Below are positions 17,261 to 27,010 of a stretch of 64,000 nt of DNA, in pieces (within the stretch, counting starts at the first letter, position 1; the number at the start of each line of letters is the position of its first letter). A program made the position numbers and the translations under genes. The notes under the pieces are model-generated. The model did no database searches. It had not been told where the DNA came from and saw only the letters and a program-made list of their open reading frames with translations. Source of the stretch: Bog-159 sp035499555 (GTDB taxonomy: Bacteria > Acidobacteriota > Terriglobia > Bryobacterales > Bryobacteraceae); assembly GCA_035499555.1 (NCBI GenBank), contig DATJYO010000037.1, forward strand, positions 22,214 to 86,213. The letters run 5' to 3'.

Positions 17261-18268
17261 ATGAAGCGGTCCTTAGCGGTACCGGTGGCGTTTCTGGCAG
17301 TTTTCACACTTCTGCCGAACTGTTCGCTTGCCGACAACAAGAAGAACGATCCCGACGAGATCGGCAATCGCGATGTTGGCAAGGGTGTAAATTTCTGGTC
17401 TCTCGAAAAGGAGATCGCACTGGGCAAACAGTTGGCGCAGGAGGTCGAGCGCCAGGCCAAAATCATCGACGACCCGGTAATCGCCGAATACGTGAACCGC
17501 ATTGGCCAGAACCTGGTGCGGAACTCGGACGCCAAAGTTCCGTTTACCATCAAGGTGCTGGACTCGGAGGAAGTGAACGCTTTCGCTCTGCCGGGCGGGT
17601 TCTTCTTCGTGAACTCCGGTCTGATTCTCAAGGCGGACAGCGAATCCGAACTGGCCGGTGTGATGGCCCACGAGATCGCGCATGTCGCCGCGCGGCATGG
17701 CACCAAGCAGGCGACTCGCGGCGAGTTGGCCCAGATCGGCATGTTGGTTGGGTCCATCTTCGTGCCCTATACCTGGGCCGGTTACGCCGCCATGCAAGGC
17801 GCCAACATGGCGATCCCCATGGGATTCCTGGCGTTCAACCGCCGGATGGAGGCGGAGGCCGACTTCCTGGGTCTGCAGTACATGTATAAGGCGGGTTACG
17901 ATCCGACCTCGTTCGTGGACTTTTTCGAGAAGATCGAGACCATGGAAAAGCGCAAGCCGGGTACGGTCGCCAAAGTCTTCTCCACCCATCCCATGACCGA
18001 TGAACGCATCAAGGCCGCCCAGACGGAAATTCAGAGGATCCTCAAAGCCAAGCCCGAGTACGTCGTCAACACGTCGGAATTCAACGACGTGAAGGCGCGC
18101 CTCTATTCGCTGCACAACCGGCGGAAAGTCGAGCGCGGTAAGGACGATCCGAACCGGCCGACCTTGCGGCGGGCTCCGGGCAGCGGACCCGGTCCGACGG
18201 GTGACGATCAGGACCAGCAGAAGTCCGACCAGGATGAGCGGCCGACCCTGAAGCGGCGCGATAACTAA
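17261..18268 (+). CDS. M48-family periplasmic zinc metalloprotease, paralogue 2
   Basis: The 335-residue protein has a signal peptide and the same motif order as its neighbour: EIGNRDVGKGVNFWSLEKE, AHEIAHVAARHGTKQATRG near residue 136, MEAEADFLGLQYMYKAGYD and STHPMTDERI. Zinc ligands are intact. The tail contains RPTLRRAPGSG and ends RPTLKRRDN, two copies of a Pro-Thr-Leu-Arg/Lys-Arg motif. It is closer to the 43 kb paralogue than to paralogue 1 in this motif set. The start has AGGAG about seven bases upstream. Tandem position 118 bases after paralogue 1 suggests duplication. Confidence 0.9.
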   Translation: MKRSLAVPVAFLAVFTLLPNCSLADNKKNDPDEIGNRDVGKGVNFWSLEKEIALGKQLAQEVERQAKIIDDPVIAEYVNRIGQNLVRNSDAKVPFTIKVLDSEEVNAFALPGGFFFVNSGLILKADSESELAGVMAHEIAHVAARHGTKQATRGELAQIGMLVGSIFVPYTWAGYAAMQGANMAIPMGFLAFNRRMEAEADFLGLQYMYKAGYDPTSFVDFFEKIETMEKRKPGTVAKVFSTHPMTDERIKAAQTEIQRILKAKPEYVVNTSEFNDVKARLYSLHNRRKVERGKDDPNRPTLRRAPGSGPGPTGDDQDQQKSDQDERPTLKRRDN

Positions 18269-18346
18269 CTATCGGTTCAATATAAACGGCAGGTACGAAT
18301 CCGGGGATCGCAGCGCGGTACTCTGTTGTAATATGAAGTTTACCGC

Positions 18347-19182
<836 letters not shown>

Positions 19183-19186
<4 letters not shown>

Positions 19187-19971
19187 AGCGGGTCCTCACG
19201 GCGCTGGCCCTGATTCCACTGATTGTCTACGTGGTGTTATGGTCTCCGCCGTGGGCCGTACTGAGCGTCACGGCACTGGTGGCCCTGCTGTGTTATCACG
19301 AATACGCAGGCATTGCCGCGGCCTACCAGGCCGGTTCTCTGGGACCGCTCGGATACGGCGCGGGTTTGCTGATCCTGGCGCTGCCGGATGAGACCGCCGC
19401 GCTCTTTACCATACTGGCGGCAGCCTTGATCGCCCTGAGCCTGGCCTTGCGCGCCGACGATCTGCGCGCGGGCGTGGTGCAGTCGGCATTTCTGGTGTTC
19501 GGCCTGGTCTATGTGTTCGGCACCTGGCGCTGCGCGCCACTACTGGCCGCCCAGAACCGCTATTGGCTGATGTACGCCCTGCTGGTGAATTGGATCGGCG
19601 ATATGGGGGCCTACTATGTCGGGCGTACCGTGGGGCGGCACAAACTGGCGCCGGTGGTCAGCCCGGGCAAGTCTTGGGAAGGCTCCGCGGCGTCGCTGGC
19701 GGCGTCGCTGCTCTTCGGCTACTTCTTTCTGCGCTGGGCCATCCCGGCTGTCCGGCCCGCGGCCGCGCTGCTCCTGACCGCGGCGGCCAACGTGGCGGGC
19801 CAGTTCGGCGATCTCTGCGAGTCTGCCTTGAAACGGGGAGCGGGCGTGAAGGACAGCGGCACGTTGCTGCCCGGCCACGGCGGGATGCTCGACCGGGTCG
19901 ACAGCACCCTGTTCACGCTCCCGGTGGTTTATCTGTACCTGGCTTCAATGCGCTGGTGGTGGTTCCGGTAG
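19183..19971 (+). CDS. cdsA: Phosphatidate cytidylyltransferase
   Basis: The 262-residue protein is an integral membrane protein with multiple hydrophobic segments. The C-terminal family signature reads SPGKSWEGSAASLAAS in the middle and HGGMLDRVDSTLFT near the end. It converts phosphatidic acid and CTP into CDP-diacylglycerol, the precursor of phospholipids. It is translated from an ATG overlapping the uppS stop by four bases, a classic uppS-cdsA unit. Its 3' end overlaps the convergent unknown gene by 27 bases. Confidence 0.95.
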
Positions 19972-20664
19972 GTGCGCGACGACTCCGCCCGAGGCGTCCA
20001 ACAACTCCAGGACCGGTGTGCCGTCCGCCTTCACCTGCAGGCGCACGCGATCGCGTCCCTGCGGGTCCATCAGGCGCAGCCCGACTGATTTGTCGCCGCT
20101 GCGCCCGAAGTACGCGCGTTGCGCGTCGCCCGGGTGCGCGGCCAGAAACTTGCGCCATTCGCCTTCCTGTTCCGCGGGCGGCAGCTTGCGTATGCGCAGC
20201 GAGGCTTCGAAAGCTTCCATGATGGGATAATCGCCGCGGTCCGTGATGCCGATTCCCGAATGGCGGCGGCCGTTCTCGTCGCCGGCATCGATAGTGAAGA
20301 CCTGGTCCTGCTGATACTGGTCGAAACTGAGATGGCCGAAGCTCTCCACCTTGCCGTCCGTTTTGGCGCCGCCGAAGATCAGGCCGCCGTCCTCGGTGCC
20401 CTCGTCATCGAAGAAGATCACGCCGGCGGTCTGGCGGTCTTCGCGCGGATATTCTTTGCCCTTGATGATGAAGCCGGGGCACTGCGCCTTGTTGGAGAGC
20501 ACCATGCGCAAAGTGCCGTCCGGCTCCACGATGTTGATGCGGCGGACGGTGATGTCGTCGAAACTGGCGGAACGGGAACGCTTGGCAAAACCCGAAAGCA
20601 CCGTAACTGCGAATGTGGCCGTCAGTACGCCGGAATAGATGGTGAGGAAACGCTGGCTGAACAT
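19945..20664 (-). CDS. Membrane-anchored protein of unknown function (Acidobacteria-type)
   Basis: The 239-residue product has one N-terminal membrane segment (YSGVLTATFAVTVLSGFA) and a globular beta-rich region. The segment VRRINIVEPDGTLRMVLSN and a repeated form near the C-terminus (GLRLMDPQGRDRVRLQVKAD) suggest an internally repeated beta-meander: R-x-R/K-I/L-x-x-x-x-P-x-G. No catalytic motif is seen. It lies nine bases after the next upstream gene on the same strand, hence probably the same operon. Its last 27 bases overlap the end of cdsA. Function unknown. Confidence 0.65.
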   Translation of the reverse strand: MFSQRFLTIYSGVLTATFAVTVLSGFAKRSRSASFDDITVRRINIVEPDGTLRMVLSNKAQCPGFIIKGKEYPREDRQTAGVIFFDDEGTEDGGLIFGGAKTDGKVESFGHLSFDQYQQDQVFTIDAGDENGRRHSGIGITDRGDYPIMEAFEASLRIRKLPPAEQEGEWRKFLAAHPGDAQRAYFGRSGDKSVGLRLMDPQGRDRVRLQVKADGTPVLELLDASGGVVAHLPEPPPAH

Positions 20665-20673
20665 ACGTCGATT

Positions 20674-21258
20674 CTAATCGAGCCGAACGTAGGTGGGCTT
20701 GTGCAGCAGACTGCCTTCGTCGGCGATGACGAATTTGCTCAGGTCCGGGCTGCCGCCGTGGCCGGTAATCAAGCCGAGGCCGGTAGCGCCCGCGGGGACC
20801 TTGAAGGTGCGCGTGGTGGTGACGGAGTCGCCCGGCCCCAACCGGACATCCAACGGCGTGGCCGACGGGTCGGGTTCGGGGGGATAGCGGTTGCCCTCCC
20901 GATCGACGATATAAATCCACGCGCCCAGTGCCCGCTGGGATACCCGCTTCGCCTCGCTGAAGATGCGCAGCGAGACCGTGTAGGCCACCTGCGGCGGCGC
21001 GGCGGCGTGGCTGACCTTTTCGACGGTGAGGCACCAGTCGTCGAAGCACCACGGATCGCCGACCTGGAGAACCCGCTGCGGCGACAGCAGTCCCACGACG
21101 GCAACCACGGCCAGGTACACCGCCGCGCCGATCCCCAGATTGCGCAGCATCCGCAAAGCTTGCGCGCCCCGGCCGCGGAGAGCGGTGACGAGGACCGCCA
21201 GCAGGATAATCAGCGTCACCAGCGCCAGAAAGAGGAACAGCAGGTCAAACAGGGTCAT
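20674..21258 (-). CDS. Two-TM membrane protein with extracytoplasmic beta domain, unknown function
   Basis: The 194-residue product opens with a strong membrane helix (LLFLFLALVTLIILLAVLV) and a second one at about residues 42-58. A beta-rich domain follows, with WIYIVDREGNRYPPEP and SVTTTRTFKVPAGATGLG, which resembles DUF4352-like Ig-fold modules. It starts at ATG and precedes the anchored unknown by nine bases. Two cysteines in DPWCFDDWCLTVEKV might pair. I do not recognise a specific family. Confidence 0.6.
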   Translation of the reverse strand: MTLFDLLFLFLALVTLIILLAVLVTALRGRGAQALRMLRNLGIGAAVYLAVVAVVGLLSPQRVLQVGDPWCFDDWCLTVEKVSHAAAPPQVAYTVSLRIFSEAKRVSQRALGAWIYIVDREGNRYPPEPDPSATPLDVRLGPGDSVTTTRTFKVPAGATGLGLITGHGGSPDLSKFVIADEGSLLHKPTYVRLD

Positions 21259-21306
21259 ACAGGGACCAAGATACTACAGTGAACTCTGCATTGTAAAGTA
21301 TTCCGC

Positions 21307-22212
21307 TCAGCCAACTTCGAAAGTCCAGGCATGGCCCGTCGCCTCGATCGACAGCTTGTGCGCCGTGATCCACCGGAGATGTGCCGCGCCCAAATCTTCC
21401 GGGGAGGCATCGGGTAACGGGAACCGGGTGGACTCGCCGTCCGGGCGCGCGACTGCCAGAGCGCATCGCCAGTTCGATTCCCGCCCCTGCGCGGCGGAAA
21501 GCGCTTCCGGAGAGTCCGGCGTCCAGTCGTAGGTGCAATCGATGAAAGCGACGCGCGTGGAATCGGGCGACCAGAAGAATCCCGGCATGAAGTCGTGGAT
21601 TCCGACGTAAGTGTTCCCGATCCGCGGCGCGAGATAAGGTTCCTTGGCATGCAACTGCGGATACACCGTGGTGTTGCCGATCTGAAGATACTCGCTCTGT
21701 GACGAGGGCGGCGCAAAATGAATGATCCATCCCACGTGAGCCACCAGCCGCCCGTCGGGCGATGGCGTGAAATCGTAACCCAGGAGGTCGAGCCGGCTGC
21801 GGCCGGTGGCAATGTCGGTGACCACGTACTCGCTAAGGGAAGGGTTGAGGTGGCACTCGGCGGCGATGGCGCCGTCACCCGCCCACGCGATGGAGAGAAT
21901 ACTGGCGCAGGTCCCGTCCGGCCCGGCGCTGGCCAACTTCACCTTGAACGATTGCAGGCGGTGCCCTTCGAGATCGAGGATCACCACCGAAGGCGTGCAA
22001 CGCTCCGCTTGCGGGCAGAGATCCCAATAAGCGATCCGGTTGCCGGCGGGGGAGAGCAGGGCTGCCACTTTCGCCTTGCCGTCGTGTGTCAATTGCCGGT
22101 CCGGGCCGTGTCCGGCCAGCCACACTTCCGAGTTGCGGATCTCGACGGACACGGCCTGCGCCTGTACCAGCACTGGCGCCAGGAACAGGCCTACAATCCC
22201 GCGCGCCGCCAC
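21307..22212 (-). CDS. Exported TolB/PD40-like beta-propeller protein
   Basis: With start GTG 22212 the product is 301 residues and opens with a signal-like segment (ARGIVGLFLAPVLVQAQA). The body shows propeller blades including YWDLCPQAERC, DFTPSPDGRLVAHVGW and FFWSPDSTRVAFIDC, the last typical of PD40/TolB repeats. The gene start overlaps the ubiD stop by 22 bases; a longer reading frame extends further upstream inside ubiD but lacks a plausible leader. It is probably periplasmic. The biochemical role is unknown. Confidence 0.6.
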   Translation of the reverse strand: MAARGIVGLFLAPVLVQAQAVSVEIRNSEVWLAGHGPDRQLTHDGKAKVAALLSPAGNRIAYWDLCPQAERCTPSVVILDLEGHRLQSFKVKLASAGPDGTCASILSIAWAGDGAIAAECHLNPSLSEYVVTDIATGRSRLDLLGYDFTPSPDGRLVAHVGWIIHFAPPSSQSEYLQIGNTTVYPQLHAKEPYLAPRIGNTYVGIHDFMPGFFWSPDSTRVAFIDCTYDWTPDSPEALSAAQGRESNWRCALAVARPDGESTRFPLPDASPEDLGAAHLRWITAHKLSIEATGHAWTFEVG

Positions 22213-23636
22213 AACTCGTCGACGCGCCGCTTCACCTCGTCCGACATGCGAATCACACCCGGCCATGGCCTTGAGAATCCCTCCTCCTTCCACTTGCGCG
22301 TGGCGTCGATACCCATCTTCGAGCCGTAGTCCGGCAGCCGGCTGGAATGATCCAGCGAATCGACCGGCCCCATCACGAACTGGATGTCGCGTTCCGGATC
22401 GATGTTGTTGAGCGCTTTCCACGCCACCTCCCGCACGTCTTGCACGTTGACGTCCTCATCCACCACCACGATGCATTTGCTGAACATGGCCTGGCCCAAT
22501 CCCCAGATCGCCGACATCACCTTGCGCGCGTGGCCCGGATACGACTTGCGGATCGACACCAGGATCAGGTTGTGAAAGATACCCTCGGCCGGCATGCAGA
22601 TGTCCCGCACCTCGGGCAATTGCAGACGCATCAATGGCAGAAAGATGCGCTCGATGGCTCTTCCCATGTAGAAATCCTCCATGGGTGGCGGCCCGACGAT
22701 AGTCGCGGCATAGATGGGATCCTGGCGCTGGGTGATACAGGTGACGTGAAAGACGGGATACTCGTCCGCCAGCGAATAGAAGCCGGTGTGATCGCCGAAG
22801 GGACCCTCGGTGCGCAGTTCGCCCAATTCCACGTAGCCTTCGAGCACGATCTCCGCCTGCGCCGGCACTTCCAGATCGCAGGTCTGGCACTTCACCATTT
22901 CGACGGGATCGCTGCGCAGGAAACCGGAGATCATCATCTCGTCGAGGTCCGGCGGCAGCGGCAGGATGGCCGAGAACATGGTGGCCGGATCGGCGCCGAT
23001 GGCCACCGCCACGTCCATGCGCGTCCGGCCGTACGCGCTCAGGCGGCGATAGTGCTCGGCGCCCTGCTTATGCGTCTGCCAGTGCATGCCGGCGGTGCGC
23101 TCGTCGTAGATCTGCATGCGGTACATGCCGCAGTTGCGCTTGCCGGTATCCGGATTGCGCGAAAACACCAGCGGCAGGGTAATGAAGCGGCCGCCGTCCT
23201 CCGGCCAGCATTTCAGGATGGGGTAATCGAGTAAAGAGAAGCCCGTCGTGCGGACCACCTCCTGGCAGGGGCCCTTGGACACGGTCTTGGGAAAGAACGA
23301 TCCCATCTCGGCCAGCTTGGGCAGCATCTTGAGCTTGCCGATCAGCCCCTCGGGCATGCGCATTTCCAGATATTCGGCGATGCGCTGGGCCACGGTGTCA
23401 ACCGAATCCACTTCCAGCGCGATCTGCATCTTGCGCATGCTGGCATAGCTGTTGATGAGCACTGGAATGCTGTAGCCCTTCGGCTTTTCGAACAGCAGGG
23501 CGGGGCCGCCCGCCTTCACGGCGCGGTCGGCAAATTCGGTGATCTCCAGGACGGGATCGACTTCGAAGGGGATGCGGCGGAGTTCCTGGTTCTTCTCCAG
23601 CGCGGCGATGAATTCACGTAGATCGGAATAGGCCAT
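22191..23636 (-). CDS. UbiD-family prenylated-FMN-dependent decarboxylase
   Basis: The 481-residue protein has UbiD hallmarks: the N-terminal LREFIAALEKNQELRRI, LLFEKPKGY, SRNPDTGKRNCGMYRMQI, the catalytic region EGPFGDHTGFYS with the Glu and Asp of the E-(R)-D set, and VVVDEDVNVQDVREVAW. Members use prenylated FMN made by UbiX to remove carboxyl groups in ubiquinone or menaquinone synthesis or from aromatic and unsaturated acids. No ubiX is adjacent. A quinone role is the likeliest for a chromosomal single copy, but this is inference. It starts with ATG and is divergent from fabG over 62 bases. Confidence 0.9.
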   Translation of the reverse strand: MAYSDLREFIAALEKNQELRRIPFEVDPVLEITEFADRAVKAGGPALLFEKPKGYSIPVLINSYASMRKMQIALEVDSVDTVAQRIAEYLEMRMPEGLIGKLKMLPKLAEMGSFFPKTVSKGPCQEVVRTTGFSLLDYPILKCWPEDGGRFITLPLVFSRNPDTGKRNCGMYRMQIYDERTAGMHWQTHKQGAEHYRRLSAYGRTRMDVAVAIGADPATMFSAILPLPPDLDEMMISGFLRSDPVEMVKCQTCDLEVPAQAEIVLEGYVELGELRTEGPFGDHTGFYSLADEYPVFHVTCITQRQDPIYAATIVGPPPMEDFYMGRAIERIFLPLMRLQLPEVRDICMPAEGIFHNLILVSIRKSYPGHARKVMSAIWGLGQAMFSKCIVVVDEDVNVQDVREVAWKALNNIDPERDIQFVMGPVDSLDHSSRLPDYGSKMGIDATRKWKEEGFSRPWPGVIRMSDEVKRRVDELWRRAGL

Positions 23637-23658
23637 AACCGGGGCGTCACTTTCTACT

Positions 23659-23685
23659 ATGATTGAAGTTCACGTAACCAATCAT
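23659..23685. promoter_or_regulatory. Inverted repeat in the ubiD/fabG divergent promoter region
   Basis: ATGATTG and CAATCAT are perfect seven-base arms; inner GTT and AAC extend the symmetry, giving two half-sites ATGATTGaaGTT and ATGATTGGTT (read on opposite strands). A 62-base divergent spacer with such symmetry is a plausible operator for a dimeric regulator. A TACTAT hexamer at 23655-23660 could be the fabG -10. No regulator gene is adjacent. Confidence 0.4.
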
Positions 23686-23698
23686 CATAGGAGAGATC

Positions 23699-24433
23699 AT
23701 GTTCAATCGAGTGGCATTCGTCACGGGCGCCAGCCGCGGCATCGGCCGGGAGATCGCTCTGACGTTGTGCCGCGCCGGCTACGATATCGCGGTGGCTTCG
23801 CCGGAGATCGAAAAGAATGAAGAGGTGGCGGAAAAGATCCGGGCTTGCAGCGGGCAGGCGCTGACTGTAAATCTGGACCTGTTATCGTACGACTCCATCC
23901 GGGACGGCTTCGCCAGGGCCATGCAACACTTCGGCCGCATCGACGTGCTGGTGAACAACGCCGGCGTCACGCGCGACGGGTTGGCCGTACGCATGAAGCG
24001 CGAGGATTGGGACCGGGTGCTGCAGATCAATCTGCACGGCGCGTTTTTCGCCATACAGCAGGTGCTGCCGGCCATGATGAAGCAGCGCTACGGCCGCATC
24101 GTCAATATCGCGTCGGTGGTGGGCGAGTGCGGCAACGCCGGCCAGGCGAACTATGTGACGTCGAAGGCCGGCCTGATCGGGCTGACCAAGGCCATCGCCC
24201 AGGAAATGGCCGTCCGCGAAATTACGGTGAACGCCGTAGCTCCCGGCTTTATCGACACCGATATGACCGCGGTCCTGACGGATGAGATCAAGGAGAAACT
24301 GCTGGCGCAGGTGCCTCTGCGCCGCCTCGGACGGCCGGAGGAGATCGCGGCCGCCGTACGGTTCCTGGCCAGCGACGAAGCCGGGTATATCACCGGCCAC
24401 GTGCTGAACGTAAACGGCGGGATGTACATGTAG
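23699..24433 (+). CDS. fabG: 3-oxoacyl-ACP reductase FabG-type SDR
   Basis: The 244-residue protein has the FabG set: TGASRGIG, NNAGVTRDGLAVRM, NIASVVGECGNAGQANYVTSK with the Ser-Tyr-Lys triad, and the C-terminal YITGHVLNVNGGMYM. It reduces 3-oxoacyl-ACP with NADPH in fatty acid elongation. It is not next to other fab genes, so it might serve a polyhydroxyalkanoate or secondary pathway instead. The start ATG follows AGGAGAG by about four to five bases. Divergent ubiD and an inverted repeat lie upstream. Confidence 0.85.
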   Translation: MFNRVAFVTGASRGIGREIALTLCRAGYDIAVASPEIEKNEEVAEKIRACSGQALTVNLDLLSYDSIRDGFARAMQHFGRIDVLVNNAGVTRDGLAVRMKREDWDRVLQINLHGAFFAIQQVLPAMMKQRYGRIVNIASVVGECGNAGQANYVTSKAGLIGLTKAIAQEMAVREITVNAVAPGFIDTDMTAVLTDEIKEKLLAQVPLRRLGRPEEIAAAVRFLASDEAGYITGHVLNVNGGMYM

Positions 24434-24526
24434 TCGGCGCGCGCGCCGGCCACCCGCCCAACCCTTCCACCAAAATTGCGTCTAAACAAAGGACATCAGC
24501 GTAGATGAGAGTGGAGGACCGGAACC

Positions 24527-27007
24527 ATGGAACCGATACGGACGTGCCTGCAGGACCTGCGCTACGCCGCTCGCAATCTGCTGCGTTCTCCAGGGTTTAC
24601 GGCGGTCGCCGTGATCACCCTGACCATCGGAATCGGCGCTAATTCCGCCATCTTCAGCGTCATTGACTGCATCCTCCTGCGGCCGCTGCCCTATCGGGAG
24701 CCAAGCCAGTTGGTGCGCTTATACGAGACTGAGGCCGCGCCCGGGACCTACCCGTTCGCGGCTCCTGATTTCCTGGACTGGAAAACCCAGAACAAGACCT
24801 TTCAGGATATGTCGCTGTTCAGTTGGCCCGGGGACATGAATCTGAGCGGCGAAGGCCGTCCGGATCACGTGACGGCGGTGCCTACCGAATCGAATTTCTT
24901 CGCCCTGCTGGGGGTACGGCCACTGCTCGGCCGCACCTGGATAGCGGGCGAGGACGAGCCCGGCAAGGATCAGGTCGCCATTCTGAGTTACGGCTTGTGG
25001 CGGTCGCATTTTGGCGGCGATCCGGGTGTGCTGAACCGCGTCATCTCCCTGAATTCCAAGAAGTACACGATCGTTGGGGTGATGGGGCCGCATTTCGCCT
25101 ACCCGTTCGAGACCGAGATGTGGATCCCGCAGGATATGGATACCAAGAGCCTGGAGATTTACGGCGGCCGCGGCAGTCACTGGGCCAATGCCATCGGCCG
25201 GCTGAAACCCGGGGTGTCCGTGGAACGGGCGCGCGCCGATTTGAAAGTCATTGCGGCACGCCTGGAGAAGACTTACCCGAATTCGAACGACAAGGTAGGT
25301 TCCCAGGTGGTCGCTTTGCGTGACGATCTGGTCGGCGAGTCCCGCAGTTCCCTGATCATGATGCTCGCCGCCGTGGGGCTGGTGCTGCTGATCGCCTGCG
25401 CGAACGTGGCGAACCTGCTGCTGTCGCGGGCGGTGTCCCGGCAGAAAGAGATGGCCGTGCGCAGCGCGTTGGGCGCCGCGCGCGGACGCCTGCTGCGGCA
25501 ACTGCTGACCGAGAGCCTGCTGCTGGCCGGCGTCGGCGGCGCGCTGGGCGTGGCCGTGGCCTGGATTCTGATCTCGCTCGCGGCGCACGCCAACCACCTG
25601 GCGTTGCCGCACGTCAACGCGATCGAGCTGAACGGCTCCGTGCTGGCGTTCACTTTAGCGCTGGCGGTGATCACGGGCGTGCTATTCGGCCTGATTCCGG
25701 CACTGCGTACATCGCGGCCGGATGTGCACGAGGAGTTGAAAGGCGGCGCGGGCAGCCTGGTTACCGCCAGCCGGCGGCGGCGTTTCACCAGCGACATGTT
25801 GGTAGCCGGCGAGATGGCGCTGTCGCTGCTGCTGCTGGTTTCCGCGGGTTTGCTGCTGAAGGATTTCGCCCGGCTGCGGACTCTGGACATCGGGGTCCGC
25901 ACCGGCGGCGTATTCACCGCCGCCGTCCGGCTGCCCGAAACCGCGTACAAGAAGGACGCGCAGAAGTTTGAGTTCGCGCAGACCCTGGTCGAGAAATCCG
26001 CGGGTATCGCGGGCGTGGACGCGTCGGCGGTTACCGACCGCCTGCCCCTCGAAGGCGGCAGCAACTACTTCGTCCACCTGCGCGATCGGCCGGATTTCAA
26101 GAGCAACCTGCTGGTGGAGACCCACTCCGTCAGCAGCGGATACTTCCGGGCGATGGGCATACCCCTCCTCGAGGGGCGGGGCTTTTCGTCCGAAGACATC
26201 CAGCGCGGGCGCCAGATCGACGAGCGCTTCGAGCAGGGAGCCGGCGCCCACATCCCGGATAGCGAGGCTGACGCCATGTTTTATCCGGTGCTCATCAACC
26301 AGACGATGGCCCATGCTTTCTGGCCGCATTCGAGCCCGCTCGGCAAGATGTTCACCAACGGCGACCACGGTCCGTGGCGGCAGGTGGTCGGGGTGGTGGG
26401 CGATGTCCGCCAGTGGGGGCTCACGCACAAGCCGGTTCCGGAAGCCTACGATCCCTTTACCGGCACCAACGGATCGTTCCTGGTTCTGCACACCTCGCGC
26501 CAGCCGCTGAGCCTGACCGCCGACGTGCGGCGCGTCCTGGCCCAGATGGATCCCAGTCTGCCCTTGTTCTCGGTGCGCACCATGGACCAGGTGATCGGGG
26601 AGCATGCGCAGGGCGAGCAGTTTCTCAGCCTGCTGGTCGGATCGTTCGCGGCCCTGGCTGTATTGCTGGCAGGCGTAGGGATCTATGGCGTGCTCTCGTA
26701 CATGGTGACCGAGCGTACGCGCGAGATCGGCATTCGTATGTCGCTGGGAGCCAGCCGCCGGCGCGTGCTGGGCCAGGTCATCCTGGAAGGCATGCGCCTG
26801 GCCGTAGTCGGCTTCGCCATCGGCATTGTGGGCGCCGTGGCAGCCGGACGCGTGCTGGCCAGCCTCCTGCACGAAGTGAAGCCGGGCGACCCGGCGATCT
26901 TCACGGTTACCGCCGCCTTCCTGGTGCTGGTGGCCTTTGGCGCCTGCTATCTGCCGGCCCGGCGCGCCGCCCGGCTGGATCCGATGACGGCGCTGAGATA
27001 CGAGTAA
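24527..27007 (+). CDS. ABC-transporter permease, ADOP type (MacB/FtsX-like, duplicated)
   Basis: The 826-residue protein has a MacB-PCD plus FtsX layout occurring twice. The first copy includes DLRYAARNLLRSPGFTAVAV, a periplasmic domain (about 50-240) and three membrane helices around 275-410. The second copy has a helix near 430, a periplasmic region with ITDRLPLEGG-like sequence (VTDRLPLEGGSNYF) and a final helix trio with TERTREIGIRMSLGASRR and ARRAARLDPMTALRYE. This matches the acidobacterial duplicated orphan permeases. No ATPase gene is adjacent. Such proteins may move lipids, peptides or drugs or act mechanically. GTGGAGG precedes the ATG. Confidence 0.9.
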   Translation: MEPIRTCLQDLRYAARNLLRSPGFTAVAVITLTIGIGANSAIFSVIDCILLRPLPYREPSQLVRLYETEAAPGTYPFAAPDFLDWKTQNKTFQDMSLFSWPGDMNLSGEGRPDHVTAVPTESNFFALLGVRPLLGRTWIAGEDEPGKDQVAILSYGLWRSHFGGDPGVLNRVISLNSKKYTIVGVMGPHFAYPFETEMWIPQDMDTKSLEIYGGRGSHWANAIGRLKPGVSVERARADLKVIAARLEKTYPNSNDKVGSQVVALRDDLVGESRSSLIMMLAAVGLVLLIACANVANLLLSRAVSRQKEMAVRSALGAARGRLLRQLLTESLLLAGVGGALGVAVAWILISLAAHANHLALPHVNAIELNGSVLAFTLALAVITGVLFGLIPALRTSRPDVHEELKGGAGSLVTASRRRRFTSDMLVAGEMALSLLLLVSAGLLLKDFARLRTLDIGVRTGGVFTAAVRLPETAYKKDAQKFEFAQTLVEKSAGIAGVDASAVTDRLPLEGGSNYFVHLRDRPDFKSNLLVETHSVSSGYFRAMGIPLLEGRGFSSEDIQRGRQIDERFEQGAGAHIPDSEADAMFYPVLINQTMAHAFWPHSSPLGKMFTNGDHGPWRQVVGVVGDVRQWGLTHKPVPEAYDPFTGTNGSFLVLHTSRQPLSLTADVRRVLAQMDPSLPLFSVRTMDQVIGEHAQGEQFLSLLVGSFAALAVLLAGVGIYGVLSYMVTERTREIGIRMSLGASRRRVLGQVILEGMRLAVVGFAIGIVGAVAAGRVLASLLHEVKPGDPAIFTVTAAFLVLVAFGACYLPARRAARLDPMTALRYE

Positions 27008-27010
27008 CTT

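Noticed and set aside
18329..18334. TAATAT as a proven uppS promoter
   Set aside because: No -35 lies at the expected distance and the spacing to ATG is too short to be sure; it is mentioned only in the gene entry.
24435..24448. Perfect palindrome CGGCGCGCGCGCCG after fabG, as a terminator
   Set aside because: A hairpin would need a loop within the palindrome, the sequence is simple GC alternation, and no T-run follows.
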